This document shows, one piece after another, positions 28,401 to 36,951 of a stretch of DNA of 64,000 bases. Made by a program: the position numbers and the translations under genes. The stretch is from JAOZTV01 sp965371805. GTDB taxonomy: Bacteria > Acidobacteriota > Aminicenantia > UBA2199. The stretch's first letter is position 1. Each line of letters starts with the position of its first letter. The stretch covers positions 1 through 64,000 of the forward strand of contig CBDUZW010000011.1 in NCBI GenBank assembly GCA_965371805.1. Reading direction: 5' to 3'. The notes under the pieces are model-generated. The model was not told the DNA's origin, made no database searches, and worked only from the letters and a program-made list of their open reading frames with translations.

Positions 28401-28698
28401 TTATTTCAGTGATCCTCACCCCAAATGTATCCTCAATAACAGTAACTTCTCCCTTTGCAAAAAATGTATCTTTTAAAAAAATCATTAAACTCTCCCCAGC
28501 AGATCTTTTTAAATCCAATATGTGACCAGGTTCAAAATCGAGTAAATCTCTAATTCTAATCTTTCTTTCACCTATTATTACATTCACTGTAATCGGAATT
28601 TCTACAAAATCGGAAAACTCCTCTAACAAATGGCTAAAGCTTTCTTCATAATCCTTATTTCTTCTTAAAGAATCATCTAATTTATTTTGATTACTCAT
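28381..28698 (-). CDS. fliN: Flagellar motor switch protein FliN
   Basis: A 105-residue single SpoA domain protein: VEIPITVNVIIGERKIRIRD, then DFEPGHILDLKRSAGESLMI and FGVRITEIND. It stacks with FliM in the C-ring. A longer paralogue, FliY, is encoded at the end of the operon, so this motor may have both. It overlaps fliL and fliO. Confidence 0.92.
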   Translation of the reverse strand: MSNQNKLDDSLRRNKDYEESFSHLLEEFSDFVEIPITVNVIIGERKIRIRDLLDFEPGHILDLKRSAGESLMIFLKDTFFAKGEVTVIEDTFGVRITEINDPRKV

Positions 28699-29405
28699 TG
28701 TAGTATAAATTTAGAGAACATAACCTTTATGACCGGTTCGACTTTAATTGAATCTTTGAGTATTTCATTAATACTTATCATAATTTCCTCTTTTAACATC
28801 ACTTTTCCGGCAGAACTTTTCAAATCTGTGTAACTTTTATCAGATACAAGCTCAAATATTTTATCCCTCATTTCAGGAATTAAATTCTCATCTTCTTTTA
28901 TTTGATCAACGAAAATTGCTTTAGTTAGTCTAAGGTTTATGATGAACTTAACATATCTTCTCACAAGAGGGTCATTCAAATTTATAAGAAACTCTTCAAG
29001 TTTAAGGTTACCCTTACCCTTTTTTAATTCCTTTGGGTCTTTTCCCTCTCCATCTTTCTGTTCTCCATCCGTTTTTTCTTCTGCTGTATTTTCACTATTG
29101 TCAGTTCCTTCTCCAGCATTTTCCTCAGTATTTTTTTTATCCTCTTCCTTTACTTCTTCACCATCTTTTTTCTCAAGATTTTCCGTATCCTTTTTCTCAG
29201 CATCTTCTTTAACGACTTCAGTTTTATCTCCTTCCTCAACAACAACTCCGCCACCTCCGAACATCATCTTACCGACAAACACACCTGCTGCCATCATCAA
29301 TACTGCAACTACGGCAATAATCACTACAGTAGGAATACCCTTTATTTTTTTCCCTTTGGATTCCCCACCATCTCCACTTACATCATTTTCATTATCTTCA
29401 GCCAT
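28695..29405 (-). CDS. fliL: Flagellar basal body protein FliL
   Basis: The 236-residue protein has a short cytosolic N-terminus, one membrane helix (about 24-46) and a C-terminal periplasmic FliL domain (about 130-236, EEFLINLNDPLVRRYVKFIINLRL in parts). FliL rings surround the stator. The stretch at about 55-125 is an unusually long acidic and lysine low-complexity linker not seen in most FliL proteins. It lies between motB and fliN. Confidence 0.9.
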   Translation of the reverse strand: MAEDNENDVSGDGGESKGKKIKGIPTVVIIAVVAVLMMAAGVFVGKMMFGGGGVVVEEGDKTEVVKEDAEKKDTENLEKKDGEEVKEEDKKNTEENAGEGTDNSENTAEEKTDGEQKDGEGKDPKELKKGKGNLKLEEFLINLNDPLVRRYVKFIINLRLTKAIFVDQIKEDENLIPEMRDKIFELVSDKSYTDLKSSAGKVMLKEEIMISINEILKDSIKVEPVIKVMFSKFILQ

Positions 29406-29429
29406 TATTTCCTCCTTTTTCCCGGAATG

Positions 29430-30131
29430 CTAATTCTTTGCTTTTTCCGGTCTATTTATTATAATATTGATCTCAACTCTTCTATTTTTACTTCTACCTT
29501 CTTTTGTTAAGTTTGAATACAGTGGTCTGTATGGACCATAACCTGAAATAGAAACCCTTGAAGGTTCAAGCCCATTTTCTATTAAGTAATCTGCAATTTC
29601 CAATGCCCTGTCCAATGAAAGTAAAAGGTTATCAACCTTTGGAGATACTTCTGAATCTGAGTGCCCGGTAATATTTATAGGAAAATCTGTTTTTTTAACT
29701 ATAGGTATTAATTTAATCAGTAGAGATTTAATACTATCCTGTAATACAGCCTTCCCGCTGCCAAAACCAATTTTTTCAGATATCATAAGACTTATTCTGT
29801 TTTCATCATAAAAAAGTCTATTCCCGGTTTTCAGGATTTGAAGTTCTTCAGTTTCATTAATTATTTCACCAGTTTCCCTTAATATTTTTGCTGCACTACT
29901 ACTTAGTATGGGAATACTTAATTCAGGAAAAGGATTAATTTCATTCAAATCAGTTGAAGCTTTTTCTCCATTTGTATCACTAATCTTCATTGCCACCTTA
30001 TTATAATTTTGCCAGAAAGATTTATAATCATCTGTTTTGAATACGGAAACCGAAATAATGAAAATCAGAAAAGTCAATAATAGCATAAGCATATCAGAAA
30101 ATGTGACTTCCCAATTTCTTTCTCCAGTCAT
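29430..30131 (-). CDS. motB: Stator protein MotB (ion-binding copy)
   Basis: The 233-residue protein has NWEVTFSDMLMLLLTFLIF, placing Asp13 at the conserved ion-binding site of the stator helix, followed by an OmpA-type peptidoglycan-binding domain (about 120-230; NITGHSDSE and SLDRALEIADYLIENG). It anchors the MotA ring to the cell wall. Its start overlaps the preceding MotB-like gene by four bases. Confidence 0.9.
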   Translation of the reverse strand: MTGERNWEVTFSDMLMLLLTFLIFIISVSVFKTDDYKSFWQNYNKVAMKISDTNGEKASTDLNEINPFPELSIPILSSSAAKILRETGEIINETEELQILKTGNRLFYDENRISLMISEKIGFGSGKAVLQDSIKSLLIKLIPIVKKTDFPINITGHSDSEVSPKVDNLLLSLDRALEIADYLIENGLEPSRVSISGYGPYRPLYSNLTKEGRSKNRRVEINIIINRPEKAKN

Positions 30132-30820
30132 CTTAGCTCCTTGAAGAGAATTTCTACTTTATCTTTCAACGCGTTTTCCTCTTCAATTGAGTTCCCATAT
30201 CCGGAAACAAAAAGTTTTGCCGGTGAAACTCCATTTCCAATGAAATATTTATAAACAAGCATTGCCCTTCTAGCAGACTCTTTTAGTAACTCTCTGTTCT
30301 TTTTTTCCTCTGAAACTCCATCCTTTACTATTTCACTTGAGTATCCCCTGATCTCAACTTCATATGGTAGATCCTTAACAAGAAACAAGATTTTTGAGAG
30401 ATACCTTTTGGCAGTAAAGTCAAGTTCCATTTTATTTTTTCTAAATCTAATTACTTCTGGAAGTACTAAAACTATGCCACTCACTCCTTTGTAAACAGAT
30501 AAATCTTTAATATTTTTAAGTGTCAAGTATTTGACCATTAATTCCCTGTTTATATTCTCAGATCTCATTTTTTTTAGTACATCAAGTAATGTATCCGCGT
30601 TATTTCCAAACTCAGTAATCGAGTCTTTTCCAATATTTCCCTTTCCGGATAACATAATGCTCTGTTTAAAATGCTTTCGAAAAATCTCAACTTTTTTTTT
30701 ATCAGATTCAGTAAAACTTGATAAAATAACAAAGAGTGAAACCAAAATCAACATTAAAGATAAGAGGAGAGTTCTTTGACTTTTATCAGAAGAATTATCT
30801 TCAATCTGATATGTTTTCAT
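30128..30820 (-). CDS. MotB-like OmpA-domain protein lacking the ion-binding aspartate
   Basis: This protein has one N-terminal membrane helix and a C-terminal OmpA-like domain (EVEIRGYSSEIVKD, RRAMLVYKYFIGNGVSPAKLFVSGYG), so it is a MotB paralogue. The helix, roughly TLLLSLMLILVSLFVILSSF, has no Asp at the site where the next gene has Asp13, so it cannot complete a normal ion pathway by itself. It may pair with true MotB or act as a wall anchor. I used ATG at 30820; a TTG at 30838 in the same frame is also possible. It follows motA directly. Confidence 0.8.
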   Translation of the reverse strand: MKTYQIEDNSSDKSQRTLLLSLMLILVSLFVILSSFTESDKKKVEIFRKHFKQSIMLSGKGNIGKDSITEFGNNADTLLDVLKKMRSENINRELMVKYLTLKNIKDLSVYKGVSGIVLVLPEVIRFRKNKMELDFTAKRYLSKILFLVKDLPYEVEIRGYSSEIVKDGVSEEKKNRELLKESARRAMLVYKYFIGNGVSPAKLFVSGYGNSIEEENALKDKVEILFKELR

Positions 30821-30848
30821 GCGCTTATATCTCTCCAAATCAAATCCC

Positions 30849-31628
30849 CTATTTTCCCATATTTTTTTCTATATATAATTTCCTGTATTCAGTTGGAAGA
30901 AATGATACCATTCTTTGTTCAACCATCCTTGGTATCTCTCCTAATTGAATAGATATAATCCCTGTTAATATCATCTCTTTTTTTACAATTTCATTTTCTG
31001 ATCTTTCCTTCAATTTACCGGCAATTGGAAGAAAAATTATATTTGACAGGATCGCTCCATAGAAAGTTGTAACAAGAGCAATAGCCATTGATGACGCTAT
31101 TTGTGAAGGATCATTCATAGCTCCTAACATAAAAATAAGTCCAATTAGAGTACCTATCATCCCGAAAGCAGGAGCATACTGTCCCATTGCTTTAAAGATA
31201 GATATTCCAACTCTATGCCGTGATACCATAAAATCAATTTCATTTCTCAGGATCTGTTCCACAGTATCTTTTGATATACCATCAACAATCATCCTCAAAC
31301 CTTCATAGTAAAAAGGATCATCAATATCTTTCAAGACAGTATCAAGTACAAGCATCCCTTCTTTTCTTGCACGTTTAGAATGTTTAACCATTTCAGGTAT
31401 TAATTGATAATAGTCTTCATCTTTTACAAAGAAAGCATTTTTTGTGACTTTAAAAACTCTTATGATATCTTTTATTGGATAGTTGATTAAAGTCGCCCCG
31501 AATGTCCCTCCAAGAACAATTAAAAGTGAATTAAAACTAAGAAATACACCAGCATTTCCCTGTGTAAAAATCGCAACAGCGAGAAGACCAAATGCACTAA
31601 AGATTCCCAAAATAGTTGAAATATCCAA
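30849..31628 (-). CDS. motA: Stator protein MotA
   Basis: The 259-residue protein has four membrane helices, the cytoplasmic charged loop and the VTTFYGAILSNIIFLPIAGKL segment of MotA. I chose the TTG at 31628 because GGAGG at 31638-31634 is five bases upstream and the resulting start (MDISTILGIFSAFGLL) aligns with other MotA proteins. The longer frame from 31655 would overlap the sigma-54 promoter. It is the first gene of the large flagellar operon. Confidence 0.92.
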   Translation of the reverse strand: MDISTILGIFSAFGLLAVAIFTQGNAGVFLSFNSLLIVLGGTFGATLINYPIKDIIRVFKVTKNAFFVKDEDYYQLIPEMVKHSKRARKEGMLVLDTVLKDIDDPFYYEGLRMIVDGISKDTVEQILRNEIDFMVSRHRVGISIFKAMGQYAPAFGMIGTLIGLIFMLGAMNDPSQIASSMAIALVTTFYGAILSNIIFLPIAGKLKERSENEIVKKEMILTGIISIQLGEIPRMVEQRMVSFLPTEYRKLYIEKNMGK

Positions 31629-31650
31629 ATCTACCTCCAATAAATTAATT

Positions 31651-31666
31651 AGCAATATCTATGCCA
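31651..31666 (-). promoter_or_regulatory. Sigma-54 promoter of the motA-fliY flagellar operon
   Basis: The minus strand reads TGGCATAGATATTGCT, with GG and GC exactly 10 bases apart. The start point would fall near 31640, next to the GGAGG site and about 12 bases before the TTG start of motA. Confidence 0.75.
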
Positions 31667-31871
31667 GAAGGTAAATACATGCTTTACCCTGCAATATACG
31701 CACTTTATACACATTTTTAAAAAGTGGTAATTGTCAATTTTTTGACATGGTATTTTTTTAGTTTTTTTGTTTTTTGAATAGAATATAGTGAGTGTTTTTT
31801 TTTCAGAAAGTAATCATAAGTTTATTATATGAGATTAATACTCATATTTGTAATAGGGTTTTTTTTTAGAA

Positions 31872-32348
31872 TTATTTTTGCTTTTTCAGAACATTATATT
31901 GTTTCATTGTTTGATATAAAATCTTATAAGCATTAGGAGTTGTATATTTACTAACAAGAGCCTCATTGATAACTTTATGCTTTGAATAATCATCTTCCTG
32001 TGATTTAATTCTTAATCCTGTTAACTGGATACTTCCATATTCTTCAAAGATATTATTACCATAAAGGTATCCGGTTCCAAAAAACGTGGGTTTTGCATAA
32101 AAATCCAATTCATCAAACTTATTAATACTGCCATCTATATTAAAAAGAAATGTGAGAGGTCCAGACCTTTCACCTTTAAACATATTCATTTTTACAGGAT
32201 CATTTTTTATATTTCTTAAAAAATAATTTAACGATCCAGGACTATTTGAAAGCATTAACTTTAAGTTCTTCTCTATTATCTGTTCATCTTTACTTTTTTT
32301 TGGAGAAGTTAATTTACTAAACCATTTAGAAATATTTGACAATGCCAT
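31872..32348 (-). CDS. Hypothetical protein
   Basis: I do not recognise this 158-residue protein. It is soluble and basic at the N-terminus (a KLTSPKKSKDEQ stretch), with a beta-rich middle (GPLTFLFNIDGSINKFDELDF, in parts, and FGTGYLYGNNIFEEYGSIQLTG) and a C-terminal helix. AAGGAG precedes the ATG. It is on the same strand as the motA operon but lies upstream of the motA promoter, so it is probably separate. Confidence 0.55.
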   Translation of the reverse strand: MALSNISKWFSKLTSPKKSKDEQIIEKNLKLMLSNSPGSLNYFLRNIKNDPVKMNMFKGERSGPLTFLFNIDGSINKFDELDFYAKPTFFGTGYLYGNNIFEEYGSIQLTGLRIKSQEDDYSKHKVINEALVSKYTTPNAYKILYQTMKQYNVLKKQK

Positions 32349-32557
32349 CTATCACATCTCCTTCTATAATAATTTTACACATTTATATATTTTTTAAGTA
32401 TTTTTATCACCAAACTTCAAATGTACATCCATATCAAAACACGTATATTTTAGATTACCATAGTAATTATATTATTTCAACTCAAATTGGAAAATATTTA
32501 TTATAAGTAAAATAAAATTTCAGAAAATGTATTATAACTAACATTTATAAATAATAT

Positions 32558-33832
32558 TTAAAAAACAAAAAACCCAAGACATAATAAATTGATAATCCAT
32601 AATGTGATAGAGATGTCTTCAAATTCAAACTTAATGATCTTAATGATTGTGTACAGCAAAAAACCTAATGCAATACCGGTACTAATACTATAACTTAATG
32701 CGATCATTATCATAATAACAAATGATGGTAATCCGGTACCTATATCTTTAAAGTTAATTTCATCAATGTTTTTTATCATAGTAAAACCAACCATAATAAG
32801 TGCCGGAGCAGTTGCATAGGTAGGTACAATAGCAATTATCGGCACAAAAAATATTGCAGAAACAAATAGTATTCCAGTTGTAATAGAAGTTAATCCGGAC
32901 CTTCCACCACTGGCAATACCAGCTGCTGATTCAATATATGTTGTTGTCGTTGATGTACCGAATAAAGCACCTAACATTGTTGCAAATGCATCAAGCCCGA
33001 GAAGTTTTGATAATTGAGGCATATTTCCATTTTTCTTATCTTCATTTATTTTTTTAGAAAGCCCTATAATGGAACCGATACTGTCAAAAAGATCAACAAA
33101 CATTAATGAAAATATTGGAGCAATAAGTCCTAATTTTAAGGCTCCCAGTATATCTATTTTCATAAAAATCTTTGAAATATCAAAACTAAAGGAAAAGAGT
33201 TTTTCCGGCAAATTATTATATCCAAGAATAATAGATAAAACTGTTATAAAAAATATTCCGAATAATAATGAGCCTTTAATTTTTTTTATATCTAATACAA
33301 TTATTAGTAAGAACCCTGAGAGTCCTATAAGTACTTCATTAGTAAAACTTCCTGCTTTAACGAATGTCTGAGGATCTTTCACAATCAGACCTAAATTCTG
33401 AAGTCCGATAAATGATATAAAAACCCCTATGCCAACTGTTATTGCAAGCACTAGATCTTTTGGAATTGCTTTAACAATTTTCTTCCTGAAACCTGTTAAT
33501 GTTAATATAAAGAAAATAAACCCAGAAAGAAATACTATGCCCAGAGCTGTCTCCCATCTTATCTTCTGTCCTAAAACCAGGGAAAAAGTAAAAAATGCAT
33601 TCAATCCCATCCCTGGTGCCATTGCAAACGGAGAATTAGTAAATATCCCTGTAATTATAGTAATTATTCCTGAAACAAGACAGGTAACAATAATCAATGA
33701 AGTTTTATCCATTCCTGTATTTGATAAAATATCAGGATTTACAAAAATGATATAAGACATAGTCAAAAAAGTTGTAAATCCTGCAATGATCTCTGTAGGA
33801 TAATCTACATTTTTTCCCATAAAATTCTTCAT
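32558..33832 (-). CDS. Purine permease, AzgA/PbuG type (NCS2 family)
   Basis: The 424-residue protein has the AzgA-type signatures GFTTFLTMSYIIFVNPDILS near the start, FAMAPGMGLNAFFTF, and FGTSTTTTYIESAAGIASGG, with about 12 membrane segments. Such proteins take up adenine, guanine or hypoxanthine with protons. I used ATG at 33832, seven bases from GAGGAG; a TTG two codons upstream is too close to that site. It is not next to purine salvage genes, and I see no purine riboswitch. Confidence 0.88.
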   Translation of the reverse strand: MKNFMGKNVDYPTEIIAGFTTFLTMSYIIFVNPDILSNTGMDKTSLIIVTCLVSGIITIITGIFTNSPFAMAPGMGLNAFFTFSLVLGQKIRWETALGIVFLSGFIFFILTLTGFRKKIVKAIPKDLVLAITVGIGVFISFIGLQNLGLIVKDPQTFVKAGSFTNEVLIGLSGFLLIIVLDIKKIKGSLLFGIFFITVLSIILGYNNLPEKLFSFSFDISKIFMKIDILGALKLGLIAPIFSLMFVDLFDSIGSIIGLSKKINEDKKNGNMPQLSKLLGLDAFATMLGALFGTSTTTTYIESAAGIASGGRSGLTSITTGILFVSAIFFVPIIAIVPTYATAPALIMVGFTMIKNIDEINFKDIGTGLPSFVIMIMIALSYSISTGIALGFLLYTIIKIIKFEFEDISITLWIINLLCLGFFVF

Positions 33833-33973
33833 TATCAAACTCCTCTATCGGATAAAGAATTTTAATGTTTTAATATTTTTAAGTCAAATTCGTGTGATTT
33901 ATAGATGAAAACAATATTTTTTATAGAATATTCAGATATTTACAAGTTGTTCTTTTATTAAAGTTTAAGATAA

Positions 33974-33999
33974 GCGGGAAAAAGTTCAGCTTTTCCCGC
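33974..33999 (-). terminator. Hairpin terminator of the GyrI-like gene
   Basis: A GCGGGAAAA stem (33974-33982 pairs with 33991-33999) with a short loop lies 11 bases past the stop of the minus-strand gene ending at 34010. On the minus strand it is followed by TTATCTT. Confidence 0.6.
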
Positions 34000-34009
34000 A
34001 AAGGTTTCA

Positions 34010-34522
34010 TTACTTAACAGGCATCAGGCATTCAGCATTAATAACTGATGAATAAGCTTTATAGAATTCAAAACCCGGTCCGGTAACTGTTAATTTATTT
34101 TTATAAACATAAGACCCTAAAGCCCTCCATGCACCTGGAATATCTGCCATTGATTTATATCTGGTAAAAGCAGCTTTAAATCCTTCAATTTTTCGGTATT
34201 TAAATTTGCCATTCGTTTTAATTTTAGATTTAACCATAAATCCAATCTCACTTCTTAAATTTTCAGGTTTTACTTTTTGAGGATCGTCATAATAAACACC
34301 AACAGAACATTCTCCTGCTTCAATTTTATTTTGTTTCATATATTCAATAATCTTGTTAAAGCCTTTAAAAGCAGCCATATAAGGCCCTTTAAATTCATAA
34401 TAAAGAAAATGAAACCCGTTCACTTTTTTTACACTTACCGGGAACTTCTCCACTTGTTTTTCTGTACCAGACAGATTAAACACCATAAATCCAATAACCA
34501 TGATAATAATTAATTTTTTCAT
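34010..34522 (-). CDS. Exported GyrI-like (effector-binding) domain protein
   Basis: The 170-residue protein has a signal peptide (residues 1-20) and then one GyrI-like domain: YYEFKGPYMAAFKGFNKII, GVYYDDPQKVKPENLRSEIGF and GAWRALGSYVYKN. In cytosolic relatives this domain binds small hydrophobic ligands, often as the sensor of AraC-type regulators. An exported version suggests ligand binding or hydrolysis outside the membrane, which is inference. A WYL regulator lies upstream on the same strand. Confidence 0.75.
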   Translation of the reverse strand: MKKLIIIMVIGFMVFNLSGTEKQVEKFPVSVKKVNGFHFLYYEFKGPYMAAFKGFNKIIEYMKQNKIEAGECSVGVYYDDPQKVKPENLRSEIGFMVKSKIKTNGKFKYRKIEGFKAAFTRYKSMADIPGAWRALGSYVYKNKLTVTGPGFEFYKAYSSVINAECLMPVK

Positions 34523-34619
34523 ATTACACTCCTATTTTTATTTAAGCAGGAATTAAGTAAAATTATCACTCAATTCCTGTTTATAAGAGAATATACCATG
34601 AGGTTGTGACACCATTATG

Positions 34620-35552
34620 TCAAGTTTGATAAATTGATTGAATTTTTTTTATTTTTTTTATTATTTCTTTCCTTATACTTTCCGGTTCTATTACCTCGAC
34701 ATTTTCTCCATAACTAAGAAGCATTGGATATATCCATTGTTCATCATTAAAATTTGTCTCAACAATAATATCGCCATTAGATTTTATAAGTATTTCCTCC
34801 TCAAAAAAATAATCTTCAACCCATGTCTTAACTTCTTTTGAGAATTTTAATATAAGTGTGATCTTGTTGGCGCTATCTTTTTCGGGAGTTAATATCTCTG
34901 TATATAATTTGCTTTTCCTGAAAAACTTTGTATCCAATGATCTTAGCTGTTTCATCCGGGTAAGTCTAAATATTCTATAATCATCTTTAATTAAACAGTA
35001 ACCAAATAAATACCATCCATATCCCTTAAATACGAGGGTCATTGGTTCAATTTTCCTGACAATTGACTCCATCTTATTATTTGTATATAAACATTCTATA
35101 ACAACTGAATCACTAATTGCCTTATGAATTAATTTCATATTAGATTTCTGTTTTTCTCCTCCCCCCCATGGCAATACATCAATAATTATCTGATCCATAG
35201 AAGAATTCTGTTCTGCAGTTCTGTTTTTTGGCAGCAAACTTTTAATTTTTTCCATTGTATTATTGAGCTGATTATCGTCCAGAGTAATATTAATTCCTCG
35301 AAGTGCAGATATAATTGACGACATATCTTTGATTGTAAGAAATTGCCGATCAATTTTGAAGTTTTCCATTAAGCAATATCCACCTTCATTTCCAGGATAG
35401 GACATTATAGGTATGCCGGCAAGATTGATAGCATCAAGATCCCTGTAAACTGTACGGATCGAAACTTCAAATTTTTCTGCTAACTCACGAGCAGTAATAC
35501 GATTTCTGTTTAATAACAGAATTGTTATAGCAAGCATTCGATCAATTCTCAT
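34620..35552 (-). CDS. HTH and WYL-domain transcriptional regulator (YafY type)
   Basis: A 310-residue regulator. The N-terminal winged HTH (about 1-60) includes ITARELAEKFEVSIRTVYRD; a WYL domain follows (about 135-235, with IEPMTLVFKGYGWYLFGYC) and a WCX-like C-terminal part. WYL domains bind nucleotides or nucleic acids. It is divergent from the phospholipase D-like gene. The target genes are unknown. Confidence 0.85.
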   Translation of the reverse strand: MRIDRMLAITILLLNRNRITARELAEKFEVSIRTVYRDLDAINLAGIPIMSYPGNEGGYCLMENFKIDRQFLTIKDMSSIISALRGINITLDDNQLNNTMEKIKSLLPKNRTAEQNSSMDQIIIDVLPWGGGEKQKSNMKLIHKAISDSVVIECLYTNNKMESIVRKIEPMTLVFKGYGWYLFGYCLIKDDYRIFRLTRMKQLRSLDTKFFRKSKLYTEILTPEKDSANKITLILKFSKEVKTWVEDYFFEEEILIKSNGDIIVETNFNDEQWIYPMLLSYGENVEVIEPESIRKEIIKKIKKIQSIYQT

Positions 35553-35639
35553 ACCTGTAATATTACCTGAAATACTCTATACCTGCAATGGAAAGGAACA
35601 ATCATTTTAATAAACAAATTACTATGATAAAATCCTAAG

Positions 35640-36833
35640 ATGAAAAAGAATATTATTTTAATTACAGTCCTTATTTTATTTGTAACTTTTAATCCAGCAT
35701 TTGCAGAAAAAATTGAGCTTGTTACGACTATCCCCGTTGAAACAACTCTTGAAAGCTTTGGAACAAGGCAGGCAGCAAAAGTCTGGATTGAGATGATCAA
35801 TAGAGCAAAACACTCCATTGATATTGCTCAATTCTATTTTTCAAATAAAAAAGGAGAAAATTTAGAACCTGTGATCAAGGCTGTCTTAAATGCAGCAGAA
35901 AGAGGAGTCAGAGTTAGAATTCTTGTTGGGCAGGCTGTTAATAAAGAGATGATAAAGAATACAAATGATGTATTGAAAATATTTAAGAAAAATCCAAATA
36001 TAAAAATCACTATATTTAATTGGAAAAAACTCAATGGGAGCATTATTCATGCAAAATATTTTATTATTGATAATTAAGAAATTTATGTTGGAAGCCATAA
36101 TTTTGATTGGAGAGCATTAAAGCATATTCATGAAACCGGTTTATTGATAAAAGATAAAAATATGGCAACAGCACTTCTATCAATATTCAATGCCGACTGG
36201 AAATATTCTAATGGAGACATAGACATATATAATAAGATCAAAACGGATTCTCCAGTTAAAGGAAATAAGAAGATGCTCCTGTTGTCGAGCCCCGATAAAT
36301 TTAATCCCCCAGGTGTAGAAAGTGCATTAAAAACCTTAGTTAAATTAATAAGAGAGGCGAAGAAAAAGATACAAATCCAATTACTGAATTATAAGGAAAA
36401 AATATATGGAAATAAAAAGGATTTTCGAATACTGACAGACGCTCTGATTAATGCAGCAAACAGAGGTGTTCAAGTAAGAATGCTGGTTTCAAACTGGTTT
36501 AGCAAGGGCAAAGGTATAGAGACACTATTAAATTTGAATAATATTCAAAACATAGAAGTAAAAATGGTTACAATTCCAGAATCGAGAGATGGTTTTATAC
36601 CTTATGCAAGAGTAATCCACTCAAAAGTTATGAGAATAGACAAAAACATTTCCTGGGTCGGAACCAGTAACTGGGGATATGATTATTTTTTCAAATCAAG
36701 AAATATTGAAATCGTAATTGAAAACTTAAAAATCGGAATAATTCTGGATAAATTATTTGAACAACTCTGGATTAGCCCTTATAGTAAATTAATGGATTCA
36801 CAGACAAAATATATACCACCAAAAAGAAATTAA
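35640..36833 (+). pseudogene. Exported phospholipase D-like protein interrupted by one stop codon
   Basis: The frame from 35640 to 36833 codes for 397 residues if one TAA at 36075-36077 is read through. Before the stop: signal peptide, then HAKYFIIDN, the first half of an HKD motif. After it, in the same frame, EIYVGSHNFDWRAL completes that motif, and a second one follows (HSKVMRIDKNISWVGTSN). Both motifs are otherwise intact. The family usually has K, G or E at the stop position, so a single base change explains it. ATG codons at 36144 could start the second half alone. It may be a recent pseudogene, a sequencing error or, less likely, a recoded gene. Confidence 0.8.
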
Positions 36834-36855
36834 ATTTTTTTCAGTTTAATCATTT

Positions 36856-36889
36856 AAAAAAGGCAGCATCTACAAGCTGCCCTTTTTTT
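36856..36889 (+). terminator. Rho-independent terminator
   Basis: GGCAGC and GCTGCC (36862-36867 and 36876-36881) pair across an eight-base loop and are followed by seven T at 36883-36889; an A run flanks the left side. It ends the phospholipase D-like gene. Confidence 0.85.
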
Positions 36890-36951
36890 ATTTATATCTT
36901 TATAGTACATCTGATAATTGCTATCACTATTCTGCTGTGATATTATAATTT

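Noticed and set aside
28939..29433. Open frame antisense to fliL with serine- and proline-rich product
   Set aside because: It mirrors the low-complexity acidic linker of FliL and has no ribosome binding site or family motif.
31655..31655. TTG start for motA at 31655
   Set aside because: It lies inside the sigma-54 promoter and gives extra residues not seen in MotA; TTG at 31628 fits better.
31731..31736. TTGACA on the minus strand upstream of motA
   Set aside because: The nearest TATAAA is 22 bases away, too far for a sigma-70 promoter.
33841..33875. Possible sigma-28 promoter before the purine permease (CCGATAG with TAAA upstream)
   Set aside because: The spacing is one base too long and the gene has no motility role; RBS overlap could also explain the match.
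33833..34009. Purine riboswitch before the NCS2 permease
   Set aside because: The leader is short and lacks the conserved core; nothing folds as expected by eye.
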